From Amorphoplanes digitatis (GTDB lineage: Bacteria > Actinomycetota > Actinomycetes > Mycobacteriales > Micromonosporaceae), in assembly GCF_014205335.1 (NCBI RefSeq), contig NZ_JACHNH010000001.1:3528501-3592500 (forward strand): DNA of 64,000 bases, given 5' to 3'. Of this stretch, positions 27,485 to 35,785 are shown one piece after another. The position numbers and the translations under genes were made by a program. How positions within the stretch are numbered: the stretch's first letter is position 1; each line of letters opens with the position of its first letter. The notes below the pieces were generated by a model. The model saw only the letters and a list, made by a program, of their open reading frames with translations. It ran no database searches and was not told the DNA's origin.

Positions 27485-28066
27485 ATGACGATCGACCAGT
27501 ACGACGGCACCCGGGAGACCGTTCGCGACGCGCAGTCGGGCGACACGCACGCGGCGGACATGTTCGTGCGGCAGTTCGAGCGGCTGGTCTGGTGGACCGT
27601 GCGGTCCTTCCGGCTACCGGACGCCGACGCCGAGGACGTCGTGCAGAACACCTGGCTGCGGGTGTTCGAGCATCTCGGCGAGGTGCGGGAGCCGGACCGG
27701 ATCGGGTCGTGGGTGGCGACGATCGCCCGGCGGGAGTGCCTCAAGCACATGCGGACCGGGCGGCGGGAGGTGCCGGGCCTGGAGTTGCGGGCCGAGCAGC
27801 TCGACGACGAACGGGCGCCGCACCCGGAGCGCGTCGCCGTCGACGCTCAGATGATCGACCTGCTGTGGCAGCACGTGAACTCGCTGCCGGGGCCGGCCCG
27901 GGAGATGGTGGTGGCGCTGAGCGGCAAGGACGCGCCCGCGTACGCCGATTTCGCCCGCCGCAAGGGCATCCCGATCGGTAGCATCGGGCCGACCCGGATG
28001 CGCTCGCTGCGCAAGCTGCGGGTCTCGCTCGAGGGCCACGGCCTCGGGGCGCACGCGTGGCACTAG
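27485..28066 (+). CDS. ECF-like sigma-70 family RNA polymerase sigma factor
   Basis: 193 residues from ATG 27485 behind GGGGAGG. Region 2 is clear (FVRQFERLVWWTVRSFRLP, DAEDVVQNTWLRVFEHL, GSWVATIARRECLKH). Region 4 begins at QMIDLLWQHVNSLP and its recognition helix is diverged (PIGSIGPTRMRSLRKLR). No anti-sigma gene is adjacent; the next gene, 12 bases away on the other strand, is the LAL regulator. Target promoters are unknown. Confidence 0.88.
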   Translation: MTIDQYDGTRETVRDAQSGDTHAADMFVRQFERLVWWTVRSFRLPDADAEDVVQNTWLRVFEHLGEVREPDRIGSWVATIARRECLKHMRTGRREVPGLELRAEQLDDERAPHPERVAVDAQMIDLLWQHVNSLPGPAREMVVALSGKDAPAYADFARRKGIPIGSIGPTRMRSLRKLRVSLEGHGLGAHAWH

Positions 28067-28077
28067 CAGCCGGCCCG

Positions 28078-30804
28078 TCAGGCCTTGGCGGCGCCCGCGA
28101 TGCCGGCGAGGTCGGTGCGGGACCGGATGTTCGTCTTGCGGTAGATGTTGCTCAGGTGGTACTCGATGGTCTTCTGGCTGAGGAACAGGGTCGCCGCCGC
28201 CTCGTGGTTGGTGGCACCCCTGGCCACCACGAGCGCCACCTGCAACTCCTGCGGGGTGAGCCGGGGCAGCGCGTCCGCGGAGCGGCGGACCGTGGTGCCG
28301 GTGGCGCTGAGCTCGGAGCGGGCCCGCTCGGCCCAGGGCTGCGCGCCGAGCCGGGTGAAGGTCTCCAGGGCGTCGTGCAGGTGCTTACGGGCCTGTGCCC
28401 GCTGCCGCTGCCGGCGCAGCCGCTCGCCGTACGAGAGCTCGGTGCGGGCCCGCTCGAACGGCATCAGCGCGCAGCCCAGCGACTCCAGGGCGGTCTTGAA
28501 CGCCGCGGCCATCTCCTCCGGCGGGGCAAGCAGCGCCCGGCACCGGGCCGCGGCCGCGTCGGCCCACATGCCGCCCGGGCGGGCCTGCTGCGCGTCGAGC
28601 AGCTCCCGCGCGGCGTCCGGCCGGCCGTCGCGGATGTACGCCTCCACGAGGTCGAAGACCCACGGCACCACGGCGGGGTCCCGGATGTGCGCGGCGACGG
28701 GCAGCGCGCGCACGGCCTCGAGGTGGGTGATCGCCTCGCCCGCCTCGCCCTGGCTCAGTGCCAGCAGGCCCAGCTCGTGACCGGTGTAGAGGGCCATGCA
28801 GTCGACGCCGAGGCGCTCGGCCACCGCGATGGTCCGCTCGACCCGGCGGCGGCAGTCGTCGGCGCGGCCCTGGACCGCGTCGAGGCGGCCGTTGAAGAAC
28901 AGCCCGTAGAGGTCCGCCTGGCGGGTCTCGCTCGCCAGGCGCAGGCTCTCCGCGGCGCTGGCCCGGGCGTCGTGCCAGTCGCCGACCCGGAAGTGCAGCT
29001 CCGAGGAGATGCCGAGGGCCTGCGGCAGCACGCCGAGCGCGCCGGCGGACCGTGCGGCGGCGATGACCCGGTCGAGCAGCTCGCCGGCGGCGTCGAAACC
29101 CTCCAGCCAGATCCAGGTGAGCGCGGCGTGGCAGAGGTCCTGTGCGCGTACCAGGGGATCGGCCCGCATCAGGTCGGGATGGCAGCGTCGCAGCAGCGCG
29201 TCCGCCGCGCCGCGCTCGCCCGCCAGGGTGAGGCCGCCGGCCAGGGCGACCGCCGCGACAAGCTGGGGCGGGCCGCCGGCCCGCGCGGCCAGCTCGTGGC
29301 CGCGGCGGACCACGGCCTGGAGCTGCTCGATGTCGCCGACCATGAAGTACGGGATGCAGGCGTCGGTGTACATCAGCGCGGCCCGGCCGGGGTCGGCCTC
29401 CTCGACCGCCTCCGCGCTGGCGACCAGGAACTCCAGTACGCCGTCGGGGCGCTCGCGCCACATCCGGACGTAGGCGCTCATGTGCTGGATCAGGGCGCGC
29501 CGGCTCGGCTCGGTGGTCAGCGGCAGCGCCTCGTCGAGCAGCGGAAGCACCTGGTCGTTGCGCCCGGCGAGCTGCCAGCAGCGCGCCGCGCGCAGCAGCC
29601 GGCGTGCCCGGTCCGGCCCGCGGCTGAGCCGGGCGGCCTGCCCGAACGCGCGGGCCGCCCCCACATACCCGGCGCGGCTGCTGGCCCGCAGCGCCGCCTC
29701 CTGCAGCAACGTTGCCACGTCTTCATCGGGGGAGAGCGTTGCGGCGGCGAGGTGCCAGGCGCGCGCGTCGGCGGCCGCGTCGCCGGGTATGTCGGCGAGC
29801 ACGGCCGCCAGCGCGTTGTGTGCGGCGCAGCGATCGTCCATTGTGGCGGCGTGGTAGACGACCGAGCGCAGCAGCGGGTGCCGGAACTCGGTGCGCCGGT
29901 CGTCGATGGTGATCAGGTCCTGGGTCTCGGCGGGCGCGAAGTCGCGCAGGTGCAGACCGGACGCCTCCGCGGCGAGCAGCAGGATGCCGGTGTCGCCGCC
30001 GACCGCGGCCGCGGCCAGCACCAGGGCGCGGCGGGTGTCGCCGGGGAGCTCGGCGAGCCGGGACTGGAGCGCGCGCTCGATCCGCGAGCCCGGCGGCACG
30101 TACGGCGCGGCCACGCCGGCGTCCTGGTGGTCCGGCCGCTCGCGGCTCAGCTCGATGACGCCGAGCGGGTTGCCGGCGGTCGCGGCGTGCAGCCGCGCGG
30201 CGGCGCCGGGCGGCGCTGCGGGCAGGGTGGACCGGCACAGCTCGTCCACGTCGTCGACCGAGAGGCCGGCCAGCGCCACATGCGACGCGCGCAGGTCGGC
30301 GGCGTCGGCCGGGTTGCGCGTCGCGACCAGCAGGGCGATGCCGTCGGCGTGCAGGCGGCGGCCCGCGAAGAGCACCGCCTCGCGGGAGGAGGCGTCCAGC
30401 CACTGGAGATCGTCCACGACGATCAGCAGCGGGGAGGTCTCAGCGGCGGCCGCCAGGATGCCGACGGTGGCGGCGCACACGGTGAACCGGTCGCCGGCCA
30501 CCGGCGGACCGAGGGCCAGCGCGCTGCGCAGCGCGGCGGCCTGCGGGCCGGGCAGCCCGTCCAGGCCGTCGAGGACCGGGCGCAGCAGGTCGGCCAGGCC
30601 GGCGAACGGTATCTCCGACTCGTCCTCGTAGCCGCGCGCGGTCAGCACCCGCATGCCGGCGGCCTGCTCGATCGCGTAGCCGATCAGGGTGGTCTTGCCG
30701 ATGCCCGGCTCGCCGGTGATCACCAGCGCGTCGCTGCGACCGCCCCGCGCACCTGTCAGAAGAGCGTCGATCAATGCACGTTCGGCGGTCCGTCCGAGCA
30801 TCAT
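28078..30804 (-). CDS. LuxR-family LAL-type transcriptional regulator with ATPase domain
   Basis: 908 residues. An N-terminal AAA/STAND ATPase has the Walker A in ITGEPGIGKTTLIG and Walker B in LLIVVDDLQWLD. A long helical, TPR-like middle follows, then a C-terminal LuxR helix-turn-helix (LTPQELQVALVVARGATN, LFLSQKTIEYHLSNIYRK). This is the MalT/LAL architecture of large ATP-dependent activators. It is divergent from the 202-aa/DyP-type peroxidase pair with 83 bases between starts, so those genes are its likeliest targets. The inducer is unknown. Confidence 0.93.
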   Translation of the reverse strand: MMLGRTAERALIDALLTGARGGRSDALVITGEPGIGKTTLIGYAIEQAAGMRVLTARGYEDESEIPFAGLADLLRPVLDGLDGLPGPQAAALRSALALGPPVAGDRFTVCAATVGILAAAAETSPLLIVVDDLQWLDASSREAVLFAGRRLHADGIALLVATRNPADAADLRASHVALAGLSVDDVDELCRSTLPAAPPGAAARLHAATAGNPLGVIELSRERPDHQDAGVAAPYVPPGSRIERALQSRLAELPGDTRRALVLAAAAVGGDTGILLLAAEASGLHLRDFAPAETQDLITIDDRRTEFRHPLLRSVVYHAATMDDRCAAHNALAAVLADIPGDAAADARAWHLAAATLSPDEDVATLLQEAALRASSRAGYVGAARAFGQAARLSRGPDRARRLLRAARCWQLAGRNDQVLPLLDEALPLTTEPSRRALIQHMSAYVRMWRERPDGVLEFLVASAEAVEEADPGRAALMYTDACIPYFMVGDIEQLQAVVRRGHELAARAGGPPQLVAAVALAGGLTLAGERGAADALLRRCHPDLMRADPLVRAQDLCHAALTWIWLEGFDAAGELLDRVIAAARSAGALGVLPQALGISSELHFRVGDWHDARASAAESLRLASETRQADLYGLFFNGRLDAVQGRADDCRRRVERTIAVAERLGVDCMALYTGHELGLLALSQGEAGEAITHLEAVRALPVAAHIRDPAVVPWVFDLVEAYIRDGRPDAARELLDAQQARPGGMWADAAAARCRALLAPPEEMAAAFKTALESLGCALMPFERARTELSYGERLRRQRQRAQARKHLHDALETFTRLGAQPWAERARSELSATGTTVRRSADALPRLTPQELQVALVVARGATNHEAAATLFLSQKTIEYHLSNIYRKTNIRSRTDLAGIAGAAKA

Positions 30805-30887
30805 CGGCCGAGTGTATTCCCGTGCCCGGGAGCGCGAGGCTACCGCACAGAATCGGCGCAGCTGATCTTTCCCGAAGGGTCATGATC

Positions 30888-31496
30888 ATGATCGAGACAA
30901 CCGGTACCCCGCCCGTCGGCCAGCCGCGGGACGGCTCCTATCTGGCCCCGGTCGGCGGCCGCGGCACTCCGCTGACCGTTCTCAGCCCGATGCCGCGCCG
31001 GTGGACCTGGCTGCTGCGCGGCCTGCTCTTCGTGCGGCACCTGATGGGCGCGCCGAAGGACCTCAGGCAGCTGTCGTTCATCCACTTCGCGCACTGGTCG
31101 GTGATCTCCCGGTTCCCGGGCCAGCGGCGCCGCTCCCGGTACGCGTACCTGTTGTTCCGCAGCGACTTCAACGGCGCCTGGAGCAAGTACATCGACGCGT
31201 TCTCGATCCGGATCCCGAAGCGGATGGCGCTGATCTGGGGCTGGTCGTTCGGGTTCCCCGGCGCGCTGCCGCCGGAGCCGTTCCGCCGCTACATCGCCGC
31301 CAACGACCTGCCGGTCGACCACTACTACTCCGCGTACCCGGATGCCGGCGTCACCGAGATCGCCGCCGCGCTGCGGGTCCGCGACGCGTTCGAACGCCAC
31401 GTCGGCGACACCGCGCCGGAGGCGTTTCCGGAGGCGTGGCGCCGGTTCCTCGACGAGGTCCAGGAGGACCTGTACAGCTGGGAGGCCGGATCATGA
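30888..31496 (+). CDS. 202-aa protein sharing a domain with the downstream DyP-type protein
   Basis: No named family recognised. The ATG at 30888 has CGAAGGG at proper distance; ATG 30882 is too close to it. Residues about 55-180 align by eye with the N-terminal region of the next gene product: AYLLFRSDFNG with PYLMMTATVDG, FGFPG with CTGYPG, EPFRRYIAANDLPVDHYYSAY with FTDFFRRRALRANYTFAGA, and AGVTEIAAALRVRDAF with GTVTEIRDAVLLRRQL. It is coupled to that gene by ATGA. There is one weakly hydrophobic segment near residue 40 and no signal peptide. A subunit of one complex with the peroxidase-like protein is a fair guess. Confidence 0.7.
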   Translation: MIETTGTPPVGQPRDGSYLAPVGGRGTPLTVLSPMPRRWTWLLRGLLFVRHLMGAPKDLRQLSFIHFAHWSVISRFPGQRRRSRYAYLLFRSDFNGAWSKYIDAFSIRIPKRMALIWGWSFGFPGALPPEPFRRYIAANDLPVDHYYSAYPDAGVTEIAAALRVRDAFERHVGDTAPEAFPEAWRRFLDEVQEDLYSWEAGS

Positions 31497-33370
31497 GCAT
31501 CGGACACCGGACCCGCACCCGGTCGGTCACCGTGTTCGCCCGCATCGCCGACGGCCGCGCCTCGGAGGTGCGCGAGCGGCTGCGGGCGTACGAGAAGGAC
31601 AGTCCCTTCGCCCGGCTGCCGGGTGTCCACTTCGCCCGGCTGATCGTGATCGAACACGCGGTGCGCCAGGAGCGGCCGGCCCGGCTGAGCCGGCGTGCGC
31701 GGCTGCTCGACCTGGTCGCGCACTTCGGGCGGGGGCCGCGCCCGGACGACCTGCCACATCCGTACCTGATGATGACCGCGACGGTCGACGGCGACCCGGC
31801 GGAGTTCTTCCGGCGGCTGCGCGACCTCGGCCCGGACGCCGACGCGGTCTGGGGCGACTGCACCGGCTACCCCGGGCACGGCGAGGAGGAGCCGTTCACC
31901 GACTTCTTCCGGCGCCGCGCCCTGCGGGCGAACTACACGTTCGCCGGCGCGCCCGACGGGACCGTCACGGAGATCCGCGACGCGGTCCTGCTCCGCCGCC
32001 AGCTCGCCGCCTTCGCCGCCACCGCCTCCGACGTCTCCGACGACGCCCTGCTGCGCCGCTTCCGCACGGCGACCCCGCCGCCCGCGACGCGGGCGGCCAC
32101 CGAGGCGCCGCCGCCCGGGCTCGACCCCGCCGAGGTGCAGGGCCTGGTGCTGCGCGGCTACGGCGACCACGCCGTCGCGGCCCATCTCCACCTGCGGATC
32201 ACCTCCGGGCCGCTCGCGCGGCGCTGGCTCGGCGCGGTGGCGTCCGAGGTCACGTCGGCCGCGGACCTGCCCGACCGGCCGGGCCGGGCACTGCACGTCG
32301 GCATCAGCCACTCCGGACTGGCCCGGCTCGGCGTGCCGGAGGCGGAGCTCGCCGGGCTGCCCGAGGAGTTCCGCGAGGGCATGTACGCCCGGGAGGACAG
32401 GCTGTCGCCGGGGCGCGGCACCGGGCCGTGGCGTGGGCCGTTCGACGGCGCCGGCGCGGTCGACGTGGTCCTGCTGCTCTCCGCGACCGGCGACGCCGAG
32501 CTGGAACCGTTGCTGAGCCGGCTGCGGCGCGACGCCACCGACGGCGGCGGCGTGCGCGTCGTCGGCGAGCAGCGCGGCCGGCGGATGCCCGGACCGGGCC
32601 GCACCTTCATCGAGCACTTCGGATTCGCCGACGGGCTGTCCCAGCCGCGGATCGCGGGCTACGGCCGTGACGGCTCCGGCGAGGTGCTGCCGCCCGGCGA
32701 GTTCGTGCTCGGCCTGCCCGATGTGGACGGCGACATCGCCGGCCGCGACCTGCCGGCCGCGCTCACCCGCAACGGCAGCTTCCTGGTGTACCGCAAGCTC
32801 GAGCAGGACGTGCCCGCGTTCCGGGCGATGACCGAGGCCGCCGCCGGTCCGTTCGCCGACGGCGCGGACGGCGTCGCCGCCGGGCTGGTCGGCCGCCGTC
32901 GCGACGGCGCGATGCTCTCGCCGTGCCCCGCCGGCTCGCACGTGCGGCGGGCCAACCCCCGCGACTCGCTGCCCGGCGGGCGGGAGCTCACCCGCCGGCA
33001 CCTGATGCTGCGCCGCGGCATCCCGTACGGGCCCTACCTGCCGCCGGGCGCGAGCGACGACGGACAGGAGCGCGGGCTGCTCTTCCTCGCCCTCGTCGGC
33101 GACCTCGGCCGGCAGTTCGAGTTCGCGCAGACCGAGTGGCTCTCCGACGGCAACGTCTTCGGGCGCGGCGCCGAGCAGGACGTCTTCACCACGGCCGGCG
33201 GGCCCGGCGCCCGGATCCTGCTGACGGGGTCGCCGCCGGCGTACGTGAACGTGCCCGGGCCGCTGGTGACGTGCCGCGGCGGCGAGTACTTCCTGCTGCC
33301 GGGGCTCGAGGCGCTGCGCGCACTCAGCGCGGAGCTCAGTGCGGAGCCCGGGGCCCGCTGCTCTCCCTGA
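31493..33370 (+). CDS. DyP-type peroxidase-domain protein with extra N-terminal domain
   Basis: 625 residues. Residues about 1-200 form the domain shared with the upstream gene. After a Pro/Ala linker the DyP-type fold follows: EVQGLVLRGYGDH, the distal GxxDG motif as FGFADGLSQP (about 376), CPAGSHVRRANPRD with the proximal heme His at 483, and RRGIPYGPY, LLFLALVGDLGRQFEF, FVTTxGG-like DVFTTAGGPGA near the end. DyP peroxidases use heme and H2O2. No Tat signal is present, so it is cytosolic or membrane-associated. Its 3' end overlaps the convergent lacI-type gene by 35 bases. Confidence 0.85.
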   Translation: MSIGHRTRTRSVTVFARIADGRASEVRERLRAYEKDSPFARLPGVHFARLIVIEHAVRQERPARLSRRARLLDLVAHFGRGPRPDDLPHPYLMMTATVDGDPAEFFRRLRDLGPDADAVWGDCTGYPGHGEEEPFTDFFRRRALRANYTFAGAPDGTVTEIRDAVLLRRQLAAFAATASDVSDDALLRRFRTATPPPATRAATEAPPPGLDPAEVQGLVLRGYGDHAVAAHLHLRITSGPLARRWLGAVASEVTSAADLPDRPGRALHVGISHSGLARLGVPEAELAGLPEEFREGMYAREDRLSPGRGTGPWRGPFDGAGAVDVVLLLSATGDAELEPLLSRLRRDATDGGGVRVVGEQRGRRMPGPGRTFIEHFGFADGLSQPRIAGYGRDGSGEVLPPGEFVLGLPDVDGDIAGRDLPAALTRNGSFLVYRKLEQDVPAFRAMTEAAAGPFADGADGVAAGLVGRRRDGAMLSPCPAGSHVRRANPRDSLPGGRELTRRHLMLRRGIPYGPYLPPGASDDGQERGLLFLALVGDLGRQFEFAQTEWLSDGNVFGRGAEQDVFTTAGGPGARILLTGSPPAYVNVPGPLVTCRGGEYFLLPGLEALRALSAELSAEPGARCSP

Positions 33371-34349
33371 TCACCAGCGCGGTCGCCAGTTCGATCCGAT
33401 GGCTGTCCAGCCGCTCGCCGTTGATCACCCGCAGCAGCATGCGGGCGGCCGCGACACCCATCTCACGCAGCGGCTGGCGCACGGTGGTCAGCGCCGGCGC
33501 CATCCACGGCGTGAAGTTCAGGTCGTCGAAGCCGACCACGCTGCACTGCTCGGGTATCCGCAGCCCGCGCGCCCGGGCGGCCGAGTAGACGCCGGTGGCC
33601 AGGTGGTCGCTGCCCGCGAAGATCGCCGTCGGCGGTTCGGCCAGCGCGAACAGCCGCCGGGCCGCGTCCAGGCCGCCGTCGTGGTGGAACGGCGCGTAGC
33701 GGACCAGGTCCCGGTGCGCGCGCAGCCCGGAGGCCTCGAGCGCGGACCGGTAGCCGGCCACCCGGGCCCGGGTGCAGAGCAGGGACTCCGGGCCGCCGAT
33801 CGCCGCGATCCGGGTGTGTCCGAGGCCGATCAGGTGCTCGGTCGCCGCGAACCCGCCGGCGAAGTTCGTCGCGCCGACCGACGGCACGTCCGGCGGCGGC
33901 GCGGACACCCCGTCGACGAGGACGAACGGCAGCGTGCGCCGGGCCAGCTCGGCGCGCTGGGCCTCGTCGAGATCGGACAGGACCAGGATGGCGCCCTGCG
34001 ACGCCCGGGACAGCAGCGACTGGAGCCAGCGCCGGGTCAGGCTGGCCCGGTTGTGCACCGCCGAGACCGCCAGGGTGAGCCCGGCCTCCTCGGCCACCTG
34101 CTCGACGCCGGTCAGTATCGCCAGGCCCCAGTTGCTGTCCAGGTCGTTGATGACCAGGTCGATGAACTCGCCGCGGCGGTTGCTGCGCCGCGGCGACCGC
34201 GGCCGCTGGTACCCGTGCTCGGTGAGCAGCCGCTCGATGATGGCGCGGGTGTGCGCGGCGACGTCGCTGTGTCCGTTGAGGACCTTGGAAACGGTCGGCA
34301 CGGATACGTTCGCCTCGCGGGCGATCGTCGCCAGGGTGCAGCGTGGCAC
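33336..34349 (-). CDS. LacI-family transcriptional regulator
   Basis: 337 residues from GTG 34349, which lies 9 bases after GAGGAG; the GTG at 34358 abuts that site and is less likely. The N-terminal HTH (LATIAREANVSVPTVSKVLNG) and hinge helix (HTRAIIERLLTEHGYQ) are followed by a periplasmic-binding-protein-like sugar sensor (SVVGFDDLNFTPWMAPALTTVRQP, LREMGVAAARMLL). This is typical of repressors of glycoside utilisation. No sugar gene is adjacent; a TTTCGAAA-centred near-palindrome 64 bases upstream may be its own operator. It could act on glycosidases elsewhere. Confidence 0.92.
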   Translation of the reverse strand: MPRCTLATIAREANVSVPTVSKVLNGHSDVAAHTRAIIERLLTEHGYQRPRSPRRSNRRGEFIDLVINDLDSNWGLAILTGVEQVAEEAGLTLAVSAVHNRASLTRRWLQSLLSRASQGAILVLSDLDEAQRAELARRTLPFVLVDGVSAPPPDVPSVGATNFAGGFAATEHLIGLGHTRIAAIGGPESLLCTRARVAGYRSALEASGLRAHRDLVRYAPFHHDGGLDAARRLFALAEPPTAIFAGSDHLATGVYSAARARGLRIPEQCSVVGFDDLNFTPWMAPALTTVRQPLREMGVAAARMLLRVINGERLDSHRIELATALVIRESSGPRAPH

Positions 34350-34412
34350 CGCGGCCACCTCCTCGGCTCGCCGGAAGCCACAGTCTGATCACCGAACCCC
34401 GGAGTTTCCAAG

Positions 34413-34426
34413 AAGTTTCGAAAGTT
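34413..34426. promoter_or_regulatory. TTTCGAAA-centred operator-like site upstream of the lacI-type gene
   Basis: AAGTTTCGAAAGTT has an 8-base perfect core (TTTCGAAA, 34416-34423) with CG at the centre and partly symmetric flanks; CCAA and TTGG lie symmetrically further out. CGAAA...TTTCG elements are known control sites of hemicellulase genes in streptomycetes. Autoregulation by the LacI-family protein is inferred. Confidence 0.45.
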
Positions 34427-34447
34427 GGCAGAAGATATTTCGGGCGA

Positions 34448-34942
34448 TCAGAACTCCTCGATGCGGCGGTCCTGATCCGGGCAGACGTTGTCGATCGCCA
34501 TTTTGATCAGTTTGTGGGCGGTCGCCTCGTCGGTGCCGAACCGCTCGGTACCGGCCACGATGGTGCCCGCGCCCTCGCCGGCCGCGAGCGACGTGCACGC
34601 CTGCCCGGCGATCGCGGCGATCTCCTCGTCCCGGTGGTCGAGGGCCACCGCGGGCAGCCGGTTCTGCACCGCGGCGACGAATCCCGAGGTCTCCAGCGCG
34701 ACGGCCCGCGGCTTGGCGGCCCGGCGGCCGGACGACGGCGCGGGCCCGGACGTGCGCGGCGCGGCCGTCGCGGTCGGCACCGGCCGGGTGCGGCCGGCGG
34801 CGACCGCCGGCGCCGAGGGGGTCGGCGCCGCGCTGCTGGTCGCCGGCGCGGGCACGGTCGCCGGCCTGGTGACGTCGTCGTCGCCGCATCCGCTCAGCGC
34901 GACAAGCATTACCGCCGCGACCACCCATCTCTGCGCCATCAT
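34448..34942 (-). CDS. DUF732-like lipoprotein
   Basis: 164 residues from ATG 34942 (or 34939). The signal peptide ends in the lipobox VALSGC, so it is a membrane-anchored outer-face lipoprotein. A Pro/Ala/Thr-rich linker of about 70 residues leads to a C-terminal domain with the DUF732 pattern: FVAAVQNRLP, an IAGQACTSLAAGE segment with Cys, and a final MAIDNVCPDQ with the second Cys, probably a disulfide pair. Family function is unknown; it is frequent in mycobacteria and other actinomycetes. Confidence 0.78.
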   Translation of the reverse strand: MMAQRWVVAAVMLVALSGCGDDDVTRPATVPAPATSSAAPTPSAPAVAAGRTRPVPTATAAPRTSGPAPSSGRRAAKPRAVALETSGFVAAVQNRLPAVALDHRDEEIAAIAGQACTSLAAGEGAGTIVAGTERFGTDEATAHKLIKMAIDNVCPDQDRRIEEF

Positions 34943-35058
34943 GCGGCCAGACCCTAGCCGGGGCGGGGCGGCGAAACGGCGGCTCGCCCACAGACGGGGG
35001 AAACGGCCCCCGGGCGGGTGAAAGCCGGGCACTTCACCCCGGATGGGAGGATCACCGG

Positions 35059-35760
35059 ATGCGTGAAGTGGTCGACGGCGTTTTCGAGCTCGGCATCGGT
35101 TACGTGCACATGCACCTGGTGATCACCGACGACGGGGTGGTGCTCGTCGACACCGGGCTGCCCGGCAGGTCCCGCAAGGTGGATCAGGCGTTGCACGACA
35201 TCCGCCGCAAGATCGGCGACGTGCGGACCGTGCTGCTCACCCACCATCACGCCGACCACACCGGCAACGTCGCCGACCTGCGCCGCCGCTCCGGTGCCCG
35301 GGTGGTCGCGCACGCGGCCGACGCGCCGGTCATCGCGGGACAGGCAAAGGTCGTCATCCGGCACCCGATCGTCAAGGTGACCAGCCGCCTGATGGGCACC
35401 CCGGAGCCGGCGCCCGTCGACGACGTCGTCACCGTCGACGGCTCCTCGCCGCTGCCCGGCTTCACCGCCCTGCACACACCCGGGCACACCGCCGGGCACC
35501 TCTCCTTCCTGCTGGAGCGGGCCGGCGGCGTGCTCTTCGCCGGCGACGCCGCGCGGGGCGGGCGCGACGGCCGGATCGGCGGCTCGCCCAAGATGGTCTC
35601 GGTCGACCTCGCACAGCAGGAGAAGAGCGTCGCGCGCCTGGCCGACCTGGAGTTCGAGCACGCCGTCTTCGGCCACGGCGGCGCCGTCTCCGGCCGGGCC
35701 GCCGACCGCTTCCGCGAGTACGTCGTACAGCGAACTCACAGAGGGCTCTCGGGTAGGTGA
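35059..35760 (+). CDS. MBL-fold metallo-hydrolase
   Basis: 233 residues with the full metal site of the metallo-beta-lactamase fold: LLTHHHADHTGN (H-x-H-x-D-H), LHTPGHTAGH, FAGDAA, and a final FGHGG. The ATG at 35059 follows GGGAGGATC. There is no signal peptide or membrane anchor. Substrate is not readable; glyoxalase-II-like and lactonase-like members have this build. It is followed 25 bases later by the trypsin-like protease gene on the same strand. Confidence 0.9.
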   Translation: MREVVDGVFELGIGYVHMHLVITDDGVVLVDTGLPGRSRKVDQALHDIRRKIGDVRTVLLTHHHADHTGNVADLRRRSGARVVAHAADAPVIAGQAKVVIRHPIVKVTSRLMGTPEPAPVDDVVTVDGSSPLPGFTALHTPGHTAGHLSFLLERAGGVLFAGDAARGGRDGRIGGSPKMVSVDLAQQEKSVARLADLEFEHAVFGHGGAVSGRAADRFREYVVQRTHRGLSGR

Positions 35761-35785
35761 CAATTCGGCGGGCGACAGTTGTGGC

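Noticed and set aside
31325..33001. Long minus-strand frame opposite the DyP-type gene
   Set aside because: The plus strand has clear peroxidase motifs and coupling; the opposite frame has no recognisable domain.
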